DNA from: Balneolaceae bacterium
GTDB lineage: Bacteria > Bacteroidota > Rhodothermia > Balneolales > Balneolaceae
Reading direction: 5' to 3'
Length of the DNA stretch: 10,935 bases
Assembly (NCBI GenBank): GCA_007123785.1
Contig: SLGL01000391.1
Location: 1-10,935 of the forward strand
Shown in pieces: positions 1 through 6,466 of the stretch. The notes beneath the pieces are model-generated. The model had not been told where the DNA came from and did not search any database. It saw nothing but the letters and a program-made list of their open reading frames with translations. The first letter of the stretch is position 1; each line of letters begins with the position of its first letter. Made by a program: the position numbers and the translations under genes.

Positions 1-1860
1 AAATACCGCGGCGTGAAGCAGAGCCGGAGCCATCGTCTGCCTTGCCACTCCCAGGATTTCGTCAGCTCCAAAAGTATCTTTCAACAATCTTGTCAATCTT
101 ACAATATCACCTGCATGAATTCCTGTGATACTTCGCCCAATCATAACCGACGCCGGCCAGACATCATATGAAACGGGATCAAACTGTTTGACCTGCGCCC
201 CGTAGTTGGCCATATCACTGCTGCCAAGCTCACCCACACCCGGTAGATCAGGCACTAAAACCGTGAATCCCTTTTTCACGAACCATTCAATCTCACCATT
301 TTCAGAGGCTTCAGCAGATTTGCCTTCCGGGTGAAGATAGATCACCGCTTTTTCGTTACTATTCCCTGGTACAAAAAGCAGGAAAGGCAAAATATAATCG
401 CCCTCACCCTGAGTAAAATATTTTTCAATAGTGTAATCCTCCCGGTCAATCCGCCCCGTAAAAACAGGTGCTTCGGGAGTGCCGGGATCCCGGAATCCGG
501 AAAGTTCTTTTGCCCTGGCAATAGCTTCGGAAATGTGATCCCCGTTATTCACTCTTGAATTTTCAAGTCGGGTTATTCGCTCCTCTGCCAGTTTTTGGCT
601 GATGGATTGTACCGTTTCCCCTCCAAGAGAAGTGGATACTTGACCTGTTTCGGTTACACGAATCTCTTCATTGCTCAGAATTTCCACGTCCAGATCTTCT
701 GAGCTGCCTGGATTACCGAGATGATTCTGAAAAAAAGCATACATCGCTTCCCGGTTTTTACGGGTAGACTGGTGTCCTCCGCCATCTTCCACCATTTCAA
801 AATGATCCGCTGCTCCCTGAGCTTCAAACATTCTCGACACTTCTGCAGCACTTTCTCTGGCGCCCTGAATGCTGAAAAAATCTTCGGTTGTGGCGATTAA
901 AAGAGTGGGATTGGGTGCTCGAACATGAAGATAATCAGCATGATCAATTCCTCGTGCGATGCCATGAGGTAAATTTTGTTCTGCATCCTGTGGGCCGATG
1001 GATTGAAGCAGCCGAGTGAACGTGGTGATGTAAGCTTCTGGCGCAGCGGCGTAAACCCGATCGTCCACTGCGGCGATGTAGGCCGTTTGCGTACCTCCGC
1101 CCGATCGCCCGGTCATCCCGATCCGTTCAGGATCTACCTCATCACGGGTGAGCAGGTAATCCACCGCGCGGATACCATCCCAGGTCATGATGGAAGCCAG
1201 CGAGCTGCCCGCTATAAACGCCTGAACCCCCGCATAGGAGTGTTCCCGGGTAGGGCCACCGACAATCGATTCTCCGGTTTCGGGATCAAAATATTCGATA
1301 CGTTCACCCTGCCCTACCGGATCAACTGCAAAAACGATAAATCCCTTCTTAACAAGGTTCAGCATTTTATGCTGATAAGTTGGTGAGCGGTAGCCATCCT
1401 GGGTATGTCCGCTCAGGTAGATGACAGCAGGAGCCGGATACACAATATCATCAGGTAAAAAAAGTGTAGAAGTCACGTAAAATTCCGGACGGGACTCAAA
1501 AACGATATGCTCTGCCCGGTATCCCTCTTTTTCAATGGTTCGGGTAATTCGGGGATTTAAGTCTGTTTTCTCAGGAAACGGACCCAGCACTTCCATAAGC
1601 ACCTCTTTCGTTTCCTGCTGATATTGCAGCCAGTCATTTGTTGTTTGAAGAGAGGAAACCTTGTCTGCGCGTTCTTTGAGCATCTCCATCGCCTCTCCGG
1701 CGATGTGATGATAGAGGGAGTTGGGTGCATCGCTGAAGTGAATCCACCGGTTGTTGGATGATTCACCCTGGATCACATTAAGCTGATCCTGGCCATAAAG
1801 CCCCTCGGCAAGGACCACCAAAACAACCAGCAGAATTTTGATGGTGCGTAGAAACATCAT
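1..1860 (-). CDS. Secreted tandem alpha/beta-hydrolase (acetylxylan-esterase/S9-like), C-terminus cut by window edge
   Basis: An uninterrupted frame of 620 codons starts with ATG at 1860 and is still open at position 1. Residues 1-23 (MMFLRTIKILLVVLVVL...) form a signal peptide, so the product is exported. Domain 1 (about 60-385) is an alpha/beta hydrolase with the nucleophile elbow GRSGGG (Ser253). An acid candidate in TTEDFF (Asp327) and a His in GGGHQ (His363) follow in the order expected for a catalytic triad. A second hydrolase-like domain begins near 480 (KAVIYLHPEG), with VPDLPGVGE and a second elbow GRSITG (Ser577); its acid and His would lie beyond the window. Two-domain proteins of this kind are annotated as acetylxylan esterases or S9-like hydrolases, and the substrate cannot be read from sequence. 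It lies 66 bp after uxaC on the same strand, so de-esterification of glucuronoxylan-type material is inferred from context. No lipobox is visible. A second Met is adjacent (codon 2); the choice of start makes no practical difference. Confidence 0.82.
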   Translation of the reverse strand, partial: MMFLRTIKILLVVLVVLAEGLYGQDQLNVIQGESSNNRWIHFSDAPNSLYHHIAGEAMEMLKERADKVSSLQTTNDWLQYQQETKEVLMEVLGPFPEKTDLNPRITRTIEKEGYRAEHIVFESRPEFYVTSTLFLPDDIVYPAPAVIYLSGHTQDGYRSPTYQHKMLNLVKKGFIVFAVDPVGQGERIEYFDPETGESIVGGPTREHSYAGVQAFIAGSSLASIMTWDGIRAVDYLLTRDEVDPERIGMTGRSGGGTQTAYIAAVDDRVYAAAPEAYITTFTRLLQSIGPQDAEQNLPHGIARGIDHADYLHVRAPNPTLLIATTEDFFSIQGARESAAEVSRMFEAQGAADHFEMVEDGGGHQSTRKNREAMYAFFQNHLGNPGSSEDLDVEILSNEEIRVTETGQVSTSLGGETVQSISQKLAEERITRLENSRVNNGDHISEAIARAKELSGFRDPGTPEAPVFTGRIDREDYTIEKYFTQGEGDYILPFLLFVPGNSNEKAVIYLHPEGKSAEASENGEIEWFVKKGFTVLVPDLPGVGELGSSDMANYGAQVKQFDPVSYDVWPASVMIGRSITGIHAGDIVRLTRLLKDTFGADEILGVARQTMAPALLHAAVF

Positions 1861-1926
1861 AAAGGTATTATTTTAATGTTGAGGTGACTTGATCCGCAAC
1901 GACAGATTGTATCCGGCCAAAAACGG

Positions 1927-3342
1927 TCAGACATCAAACCGGAAAAAGTTCACCGAATTGTGGTAACTGATATTTTCAATCATTTTGCCGACCAGAAGGC
2001 GGTCGTTTGGGATAAGTCCCCGCTCTATGTCATCGCCCAGAATATTACAAAGTATTCGCCTGAAATAATCGTGCCGGGGGAAGGAGAGGAAACTGCGGGA
2101 ATCGGTGGTCATACCGATAAACAGGCTCAAAATGCCCATGTTCGATAGTGCTTCTACCTGTTTTTCAATTCCGTCGATCTGATCGAGAAACCACCAGGGC
2201 GGGCCGTACTGAAGCTTGCCGGGGATAGTTCCATCCTGGAAATTGCCAATCATGGTGGCAAATAGTTCGTTGTCGCGTGGATTGTTGTTGTAGAGAACCA
2301 CACGCGGAAGCCGGTCTTCCTGGTCGAGCCGATCGAGCAGGGCTGAAAGTTTCTCGCCAATTAAAAAGTCACCCATCGAGTCGAAACCGGTATCTCGGCC
2401 CAGTTCATTCAGTTTACGGGTATTGTTGTTTCGCAGCGCTCCGATATGGAACTGAAACACCCACCCTTTTTCGTGATCCATTAATCCGCATTCGTAAAGA
2501 AATGCCGATTTAAATTTCCGGACCTCGGATTCATCGGGCACTTTTCCAGCCATCACTTTTGTGAAAATAGTACGAATCTCTTTCTCGGTATAAGGATCTG
2601 CGTAAGGCCGGTCCACACCGTGATCGGAAGCTTTACACCCAAGTGAATCAAAAAAATCATGGCGCTTTTTCAACGCTTCAATAAACTGGCTATATGTAGT
2701 AATATTCATACCGGCAGCATTTTCCAGCTTTTGAACCCAGGCACGGAATTCATCTCCATTTTCAATTTCCATTCCCCGATCAGGTCGAAACGTTGGCACC
2801 ATGATACATTCTGTTCCTTCCTCTTCTTTAAAAGCAATATGGTGTTTCAGAGAATCGGTAGGATCATCCGTAGTGCCCACCACTTTCACCCTACTTTTTT
2901 TAAGAAGGCCACGGACAGAAAATCCGGGCTGTGCAAGCATTTCGTTGCACTCTTCCCAGATGCTTTCTGCTGTTTCACCATTCAGCAGACGGTCGGTAAT
3001 TCCGAAAGGATGGTTCAGCTCCATATGAGTCCAGTGATAGAGAGGATTTCGGAGCGTTTTGGGGACCGTTTCTGCCCAGGCGAAAAATTTCTCTTTGTCT
3101 GTTGCATTCCCGGTTATGTACTTTTCATCCACTCCACAAGATCTGAGAGCCCGCCATTTGTAGTGGTCCCCGTCCAGCCAGATATGAGTCAGGTTCCTGA
3201 AGTTGATATCTTTGGCGATCTGATCCGGCGGAAGGTGGCAATGATAATCAATAATAGGCTGCTCCTCGGAAAATTCATGAAAAAGCTCGGAAGCAGTGTC
3301 GTTGTGAAGAAGAAAATCTTCGTGAATGAATGGTTTTTTCAT
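1927..3342 (-). CDS. uxaC: Glucuronate (uronate) isomerase
   Basis: This is a cytoplasmic isomerase of the amidohydrolase superfamily. It interconverts D-glucuronate and D-fructuronate (and D-galacturonate and D-tagaturonate), the first step of uronate breakdown. The 471-residue length matches the family (E. coli UxaC is about 470). Visible family motifs are DYHCHL at 32-37 with the two metal-site His residues 34 and 36, TTDDP at 157-161, PTFRPD at 183-188, HIGALRNNN at 299-307, LGRDTGFDS at 314-322, and the C-terminal block MTTDSRSFLSFPRHDYFRR at 411-429 with the conserved Asp414. The frame is intact from ATG to TGA. It follows kdgK after a long 187-bp gap that holds an inverted repeat, and precedes the esterase by 66 bp. 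Whether glucuronate or galacturonate is the real substrate is not decided by sequence; the neighbouring uxuA and uxuB-like genes favour glucuronate. Confidence 0.97.
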   Translation of the reverse strand: MKKPFIHEDFLLHNDTASELFHEFSEEQPIIDYHCHLPPDQIAKDINFRNLTHIWLDGDHYKWRALRSCGVDEKYITGNATDKEKFFAWAETVPKTLRNPLYHWTHMELNHPFGITDRLLNGETAESIWEECNEMLAQPGFSVRGLLKKSRVKVVGTTDDPTDSLKHHIAFKEEEGTECIMVPTFRPDRGMEIENGDEFRAWVQKLENAAGMNITTYSQFIEALKKRHDFFDSLGCKASDHGVDRPYADPYTEKEIRTIFTKVMAGKVPDESEVRKFKSAFLYECGLMDHEKGWVFQFHIGALRNNNTRKLNELGRDTGFDSMGDFLIGEKLSALLDRLDQEDRLPRVVLYNNNPRDNELFATMIGNFQDGTIPGKLQYGPPWWFLDQIDGIEKQVEALSNMGILSLFIGMTTDSRSFLSFPRHDYFRRILCNILGDDIERGLIPNDRLLVGKMIENISYHNSVNFFRFDV

Positions 3343-3388
3343 GGTTAATTAGAGTATTTCAGTAGTGAGTATCAAGTATTGGAATGGA

Positions 3389-3520
3389 GTGAAAAGGCAA
3401 AAGTGAAAAGTGAAAATTAGTGTCATTGGCTAACAAGGTTTTTCTTCATGAACTTCACAGAAATCATTTAGATATATTTTCAATTCAGATACCTGCTTCT
3501 TTTCACTTTAGCCTTTTCAC
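3389..3520. repeat. 22-bp inverted repeat with 88-bp interior, between kdgK and uxaC
   Basis: The left arm is 3389-3410 and the right arm 3499-3520. The reverse complement of the right arm matches the left arm at 21 of 22 bases. The arms are built from GTGAAAAG units (GTGAAAAGGC then AAAGTGAAAAG), and one further unit follows the left arm. The right arm starts 9 bp after the kdgK stop codon. In the kdgK-uxaC transcript the arms could pair into a long stem closing an 88-nt loop. There is no U-run after it that would mark an intrinsic terminator. It could modulate uxaC expression or mRNA stability, or be a small MITE-like insertion; no flanking target duplication was identified. Confidence 0.7.
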
Positions 3521-3529
3521 TTACGTAAA

Positions 3530-4561
3530 TCATCGCTCCACCCTTCCCGAGCCGCCGCTTTGAACCAGTTTTTCCACCTCTTCCACACTTACCAGGTTAA
3601 AGTCACCGGGAATGGTGTGTTTCATGCAGGAAGCTGCCACGGCATATTCCAGGGCGTCTTTGGTGCTTTTTTTGTTCAGCAGTCCGTAGATCAGGCCGGA
3701 AGCAAAAGAGTCTCCGCCGCCTACGCGATCCACGATATGAATTTCGTAGCGGGTTGAACGAACCGGATCCTGGCAATCTTTGTCATCATGCAGCACTGCA
3801 CTCCATCCGTTTATGCTCGCTGAAAAGCTTTCGCGCAGGGTGATGGCAACCGTTTGAAAACCGTAATGAGATTTTAACTCTCTGGCAAGCTGATAATATC
3901 CCGATTCATCGAGTTCAGCGCCTTCCACATCGGTTTTGCCGGCTTCAAACCCGAGACTTCGCTGTGCGTCCTCCTCGTTGGCGATGCATACATCCACATA
4001 TTCCATAAGGGGATTCATCACAGACTGTGCTTCCTCTTCTGTCCAGAGTTTACTCCGAAAATTGAGATCGCAGCTGATGGTTACTCCCGCTTTTTTAGCC
4101 GCTTTGCAGGCCGCAACAACCGCTTGCTGAGGCTTTTTACCAAGTGCAGGGGTAATTCCGGTCCAGTGAAACCACTGTTTGCCTTCAAAAATCTTGTCCC
4201 AATCGGCCATGCTGCCATCCATCTCATTTACAGCAGAATCGGCCCGGTCATAAATCACTTTGGAAGGACGCTGGCTGGCCCCGGTTTCCAGAAAGTACAC
4301 TCCCAGCCTGTCGCCGCCGCGCAGAATGTAATCGGTTTTTACTCCGTATCTTCGCAAAGACTGAAATGCCATCTCCCCGATTTCATGTTTCGGGAACCGG
4401 CTCACAAAAAAAGCATTTTCACCAAAATTGGAGAGGGCTACAGCTACATTTGCCTCACCTCCGCCAAATGTGATAATGAATTCGTCAGATTGCAGAAACC
4501 TTGAATAACCGGGTGTTGAAAGCCGGAGCATATATTCTCCGAAGGTTACAATATTGTTCAT
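3530..4561 (-). CDS. kdgK: 2-keto-3-deoxygluconate kinase (PfkB/ribokinase family)
   Basis: This cytoplasmic kinase phosphorylates 2-keto-3-deoxy-D-gluconate to KDPG with ATP. Its 343 residues show the PfkB fold markers. They are the substrate-site glycine motif TFGGGEANVA at 31-40, SCDLNFRSKLW at 163-173 (the Asp-Asn-Arg block typical of KDG kinases), and the ATP/anion-hole signature DRVGGGDSFASG at 278-289, with Asp284 as the catalytic base. The usual GAGD is GGGD here. The start at 4561 is chosen because MNNIVTFGEYMLRL is the typical N-terminal strand of the family. No clear Shine-Dalgarno sequence is visible. It sits 65 bp downstream of kdgA, whose product uses its KDPG. The family also includes other ketose and gluconate kinases, but the position between kdgA and uxaC makes KDG the likely substrate. 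Confidence 0.93.
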   Translation of the reverse strand: MNNIVTFGEYMLRLSTPGYSRFLQSDEFIITFGGGEANVAVALSNFGENAFFVSRFPKHEIGEMAFQSLRRYGVKTDYILRGGDRLGVYFLETGASQRPSKVIYDRADSAVNEMDGSMADWDKIFEGKQWFHWTGITPALGKKPQQAVVAACKAAKKAGVTISCDLNFRSKLWTEEEAQSVMNPLMEYVDVCIANEEDAQRSLGFEAGKTDVEGAELDESGYYQLARELKSHYGFQTVAITLRESFSASINGWSAVLHDDKDCQDPVRSTRYEIHIVDRVGGGDSFASGLIYGLLNKKSTKDALEYAVAASCMKHTIPGDFNLVSVEEVEKLVQSGGSGRVER

Positions 4562-4626
4562 GATCTTTTGAAATTTTTTTATAAAATTTTTCTTTACTCC
4601 GTTTATGCCTTGAGTCTGATGAATCG

Positions 4627-5271
4627 CTAATCCGGTACCGTTGCCAGGTTTTCCAGTAGCAGTTCGGCGTTTTTTCGTATCTGGTCGAAATTACCTGCGG
4701 CGATAGCTTTTTTATCGGTCAGAGCGCTGCCCACTCCCACCGCACAAGCACCGGCAGCAATCCACTCATTGGCATTTGTTAAAGAGACCCCGCCGGTCGG
4801 CATCAACTTCAGATGTGGCAGCGGAGCTTTAACCGCTTTGATAAATGGCATACCAACAATGTCTGCCGGAAAAACTTTGATGATATCCGCTCCTGAATCC
4901 CAGGCATGCTGAATTTCGGTGGGTGTAAATGCGCCGGGCATCACTGGCACATCCAGTTTATTGGTTTCATTGATGACCTCATCTTTTACGATGGGGCTTA
5001 CAATAAAGCGGGCACCGGCATCCACAGTTTTTCGCACATCTTCAGCGGTGATTACAGACCCGACTCCCAAAATCACATCATCCGAAGCAATTTTAGCTGC
5101 TTTTTTGATCAGTTCGATCGCACCCGGCACTGTCATCGTGATTTCGAGCACTTTAATCCCCCCTTCATAAAGTGCCTCATAAAGAGGTTCAAACTGTCTT
5201 TTATCTTCAAAGCGAAGTACGGCTACTGCCTTTTCCTTTTCTACACGTTCCGTTATTTCTTTTCTGGTCAT
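4627..5271 (-). CDS. kdgA: 2-keto-3-deoxy-6-phosphogluconate aldolase (KDPG/KHG class I aldolase)
   Basis: This enzyme cleaves KDPG to pyruvate and glyceraldehyde-3-phosphate, the last step of the pathway, and feeds lower glycolysis. Its 214 residues equal the family size (E. coli Eda is 213). Class I aldolase features are all present: the catalytic Glu43 in VLEIT (41-45), GVGSV at 69-73, the pyruvate-site segment MPGAFTPTE at 111-119, the Schiff-base Lys132 in IIKVFPA (130-136), and the phosphate-binding PTGGV at 158-162 and GVGSAL at 179-184. It is preceded by a 184-bp gap carrying an inverted repeat (5364-5384), so it may have its own control or promoter. It is followed 65 bp later by kdgK. 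The protein may also act on 2-keto-4-hydroxyglutarate, as some relatives do. Confidence 0.96.
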   Translation of the reverse strand: MTRKEITERVEKEKAVAVLRFEDKRQFEPLYEALYEGGIKVLEITMTVPGAIELIKKAAKIASDDVILGVGSVITAEDVRKTVDAGARFIVSPIVKDEVINETNKLDVPVMPGAFTPTEIQHAWDSGADIIKVFPADIVGMPFIKAVKAPLPHLKLMPTGGVSLTNANEWIAAGACAVGVGSALTDKKAIAAGNFDQIRKNAELLLENLATVPD

Positions 5272-5363
5272 CTTATTTTAAATCTCAGTAAAAATCTGGT
5301 GAAGTATTTTGTTAATGGGTCTTTGCGCAAATTTATCCATCGGCTCGTTTCGCTGAAATGTTC

Positions 5364-5384
5364 TGATTTATTAACGATAAATCA
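5364..5384. promoter_or_regulatory. Inverted repeat upstream of kdgA, possible operator
   Basis: The arms TGATTTAT (5364-5371) and ATAAATCA (5377-5384) are perfect inverted complements around the 5-bp centre TAACG. It lies 93 bp upstream of the kdgA start, inside the long gap after the uxuB-like gene. Size and symmetry fit a dimeric regulator site. I could not match it to a known consensus, no convincing promoter elements were placed next to it, and A/T-rich sequence yields such palindromes by chance. Confidence 0.3.
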
Positions 5385-5455
5385 AACCTGAAAAAGAATT
5401 TTTTTCCGGAGTCTGTTCCACAAGAACCAGTTACAGATTAAAGTAAACCCATCTC

Positions 5456-6238
5456 TTAAATCGTCATCGCCGTAAAACCTCCATCAACAGGCAGAACTGC
5501 ACCTGTTACAAAGGAAGAAGCATTTTCTGATGCAAGCCAGACTATAATGCCTGCAAGTTCATCCGCTTCCCCGTAACGATTCATTGGAGTATGGCCAAAG
5601 ATGGCTTTTTGACGTTCTTCTGTCAATATTTTTCTATTCTGTTCGGCGGGGAAAAAGCCGGGCATTACAGCATTTACCCTGATCTTGTGAGGTGCCCACT
5701 CTCTCGCCATAAAGCGGGTCATATTGTTCATCCCTGCTTTGGAGATGCTGTAGGTCATCACTTTCGAGAGTGGAATTTCAGATGAAGCCGACGAAATATT
5801 AATGATACTGCCACCCTCTCCCCTGTCAATCATCTTTTGGGCTGCTATTCTGCTGGCCCAAAACGCACCTTTCAGATTGATATCCAGAATATGATTCCAC
5901 TCCTCTTCGGAAATATCCATTACCGGAGTAGTGGAATTTACACCCGGGGCATTTACAAGAATATCAACCCGCCCCCAGTTATTTTCAACCTCATCGATGG
6001 CAGCAGATATAGAATCTTCATTCTTAACATTGGCCTTGCTAATCATGGCCTCACCGCCTATCTGTTCTATTTTATTTGCACGATCTTCAGCATTCTCTTT
6101 GCTTCCGCTGTAAAAAACGGCTGTCTTCGCTCCTGCACCAGCCAGTGCCATACAAATTTCACCGCCAAGCACACCACTTCCACCAATTACCATTGCCACT
6201 TTCCCATCCAGAGAAAACAGCTTTTCTAAATATTTCAT
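5456..6238 (-). CDS. uxuB: SDR-family D-fructuronate reductase (D-mannonate oxidoreductase)
   Basis: This is a classical short-chain dehydrogenase of 260 residues. It is assigned to reduction of D-fructuronate to D-mannonate, the step between UxaC and UxuA. The cofactor loop is GGSGVLGG (19-26), the catalytic set is Asn121, Ser150, Tyr163 and Lys167 (YSISK), and the C-terminus is LPVDGGF (249-255). The segment PGFFPAEQNRKIL (193-205) plus TPMNRYGEADEL resembles the SDR-type mannonate oxidoreductases of Firmicutes (B. subtilis YjmF/UxuB), not KduD. It is unrelated to the long-chain UxuB of E. coli. Deviations: Ile18 replaces the usual Thr before the glycine loop, NAPG (96-99) replaces NNAG, and the second strand ends without an Asp (VFYSGS, 41-46), so NADP(H) preference is possible. 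It is the first gene of the minus-strand arm, divergent from uxuA. KduD or another sugar reductase remains a less likely alternative. Confidence 0.82.
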   Translation of the reverse strand: MKYLEKLFSLDGKVAMVIGGSGVLGGEICMALAGAGAKTAVFYSGSKENAEDRANKIEQIGGEAMISKANVKNEDSISAAIDEVENNWGRVDILVNAPGVNSTTPVMDISEEEWNHILDINLKGAFWASRIAAQKMIDRGEGGSIINISSASSEIPLSKVMTYSISKAGMNNMTRFMAREWAPHKIRVNAVMPGFFPAEQNRKILTEERQKAIFGHTPMNRYGEADELAGIIVWLASENASSFVTGAVLPVDGGFTAMTI

Positions 6239-6387
6239 CTATTAAGTAAACTGTTAAATAATTAAAATGAGCACAGTTAAGATAAGCATCATCGTAAGAC
6301 ATCAAGAACTCTTTTGATCCCCAATAATTTTTGCATGATTTTTCAACCTGGCATTTTACAACACCATTAGAATTTCTGATATTCACC

Positions 6388-6416
6388 TTAACCGGTAAAG
6401 CTTTATTTTGTATATT
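6388..6416 (+). promoter_or_regulatory. Candidate sigma70-type promoter for uxuA
   Basis: TTAACC (6388-6393), a 17-bp spacer and TATATT (6411-6416) read toward uxuA and predict a leader of about 44 nt. The -35 matches the enterobacterial consensus at 4 of 6 bases and the -10 at 5 of 6. Bacteroidota-type consensus (TAnnTTTG) was not found in exact form, so the assignment is tentative. Confidence 0.4.
6396..6405. promoter_or_regulatory. 10-bp perfect palindrome in the divergent promoter region, possible operator
   Basis: TAAAGCTTTA is a perfect palindrome located in the spacer between the -35 and -10 of the candidate uxuA promoter and just downstream of the -10 of the opposing promoter. The 6-bp palindrome ACCGGT (6391-6396) abuts it. 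The placement suits a repressor that controls both arms, such as the LacI- or GntR-type regulators that govern uronate genes elsewhere. No regulator gene is in the window and the identity is inferred. Confidence 0.35.
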
Positions 6417-6442
6417 ATAAACAAGTAACTTTAAACGGTCAA
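6414..6442 (-). promoter_or_regulatory. Near-consensus sigma70-type promoter for the uxuB-kdgA-kdgK-uxaC arm
   Basis: On the minus strand TTGACC (6442-6437), a spacer of exactly 17 bp and a perfect TATAAT (6419-6414) point toward the uxuB-like gene. Transcription would begin near 6407, giving a leader of about 170 nt before the start codon at 6238. The -10 hexamer overlaps that of the candidate uxuA promoter (6411-6416), so the two polymerases could not bind together. The match is to the general bacterial consensus, and its validity in this lineage is not established. Confidence 0.5.
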
Positions 6443-6466
6443 GATTTTTTCTGAATAATCCATAAC

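Noticed and set aside
976..1386. Plus-strand open frame of about 136 codons opposite the esterase
   Set aside because: The minus-strand frame encodes a recognisable signal peptide and catalytic motifs across the same bases; the plus-strand translation resembles nothing.
2659..3348. Plus-strand open frame of about 229 codons opposite uxaC
   Set aside because: It is the antisense of a confidently identified gene, with no family resemblance and a His/Phe/Arg-rich composition typical of shadow frames.
4571..4592. A/T-only inverted repeat between kdgA and kdgK
   Set aside because: The arms consist solely of A and T runs in an A/T-rich spacer, so a chance match is the simplest explanation.
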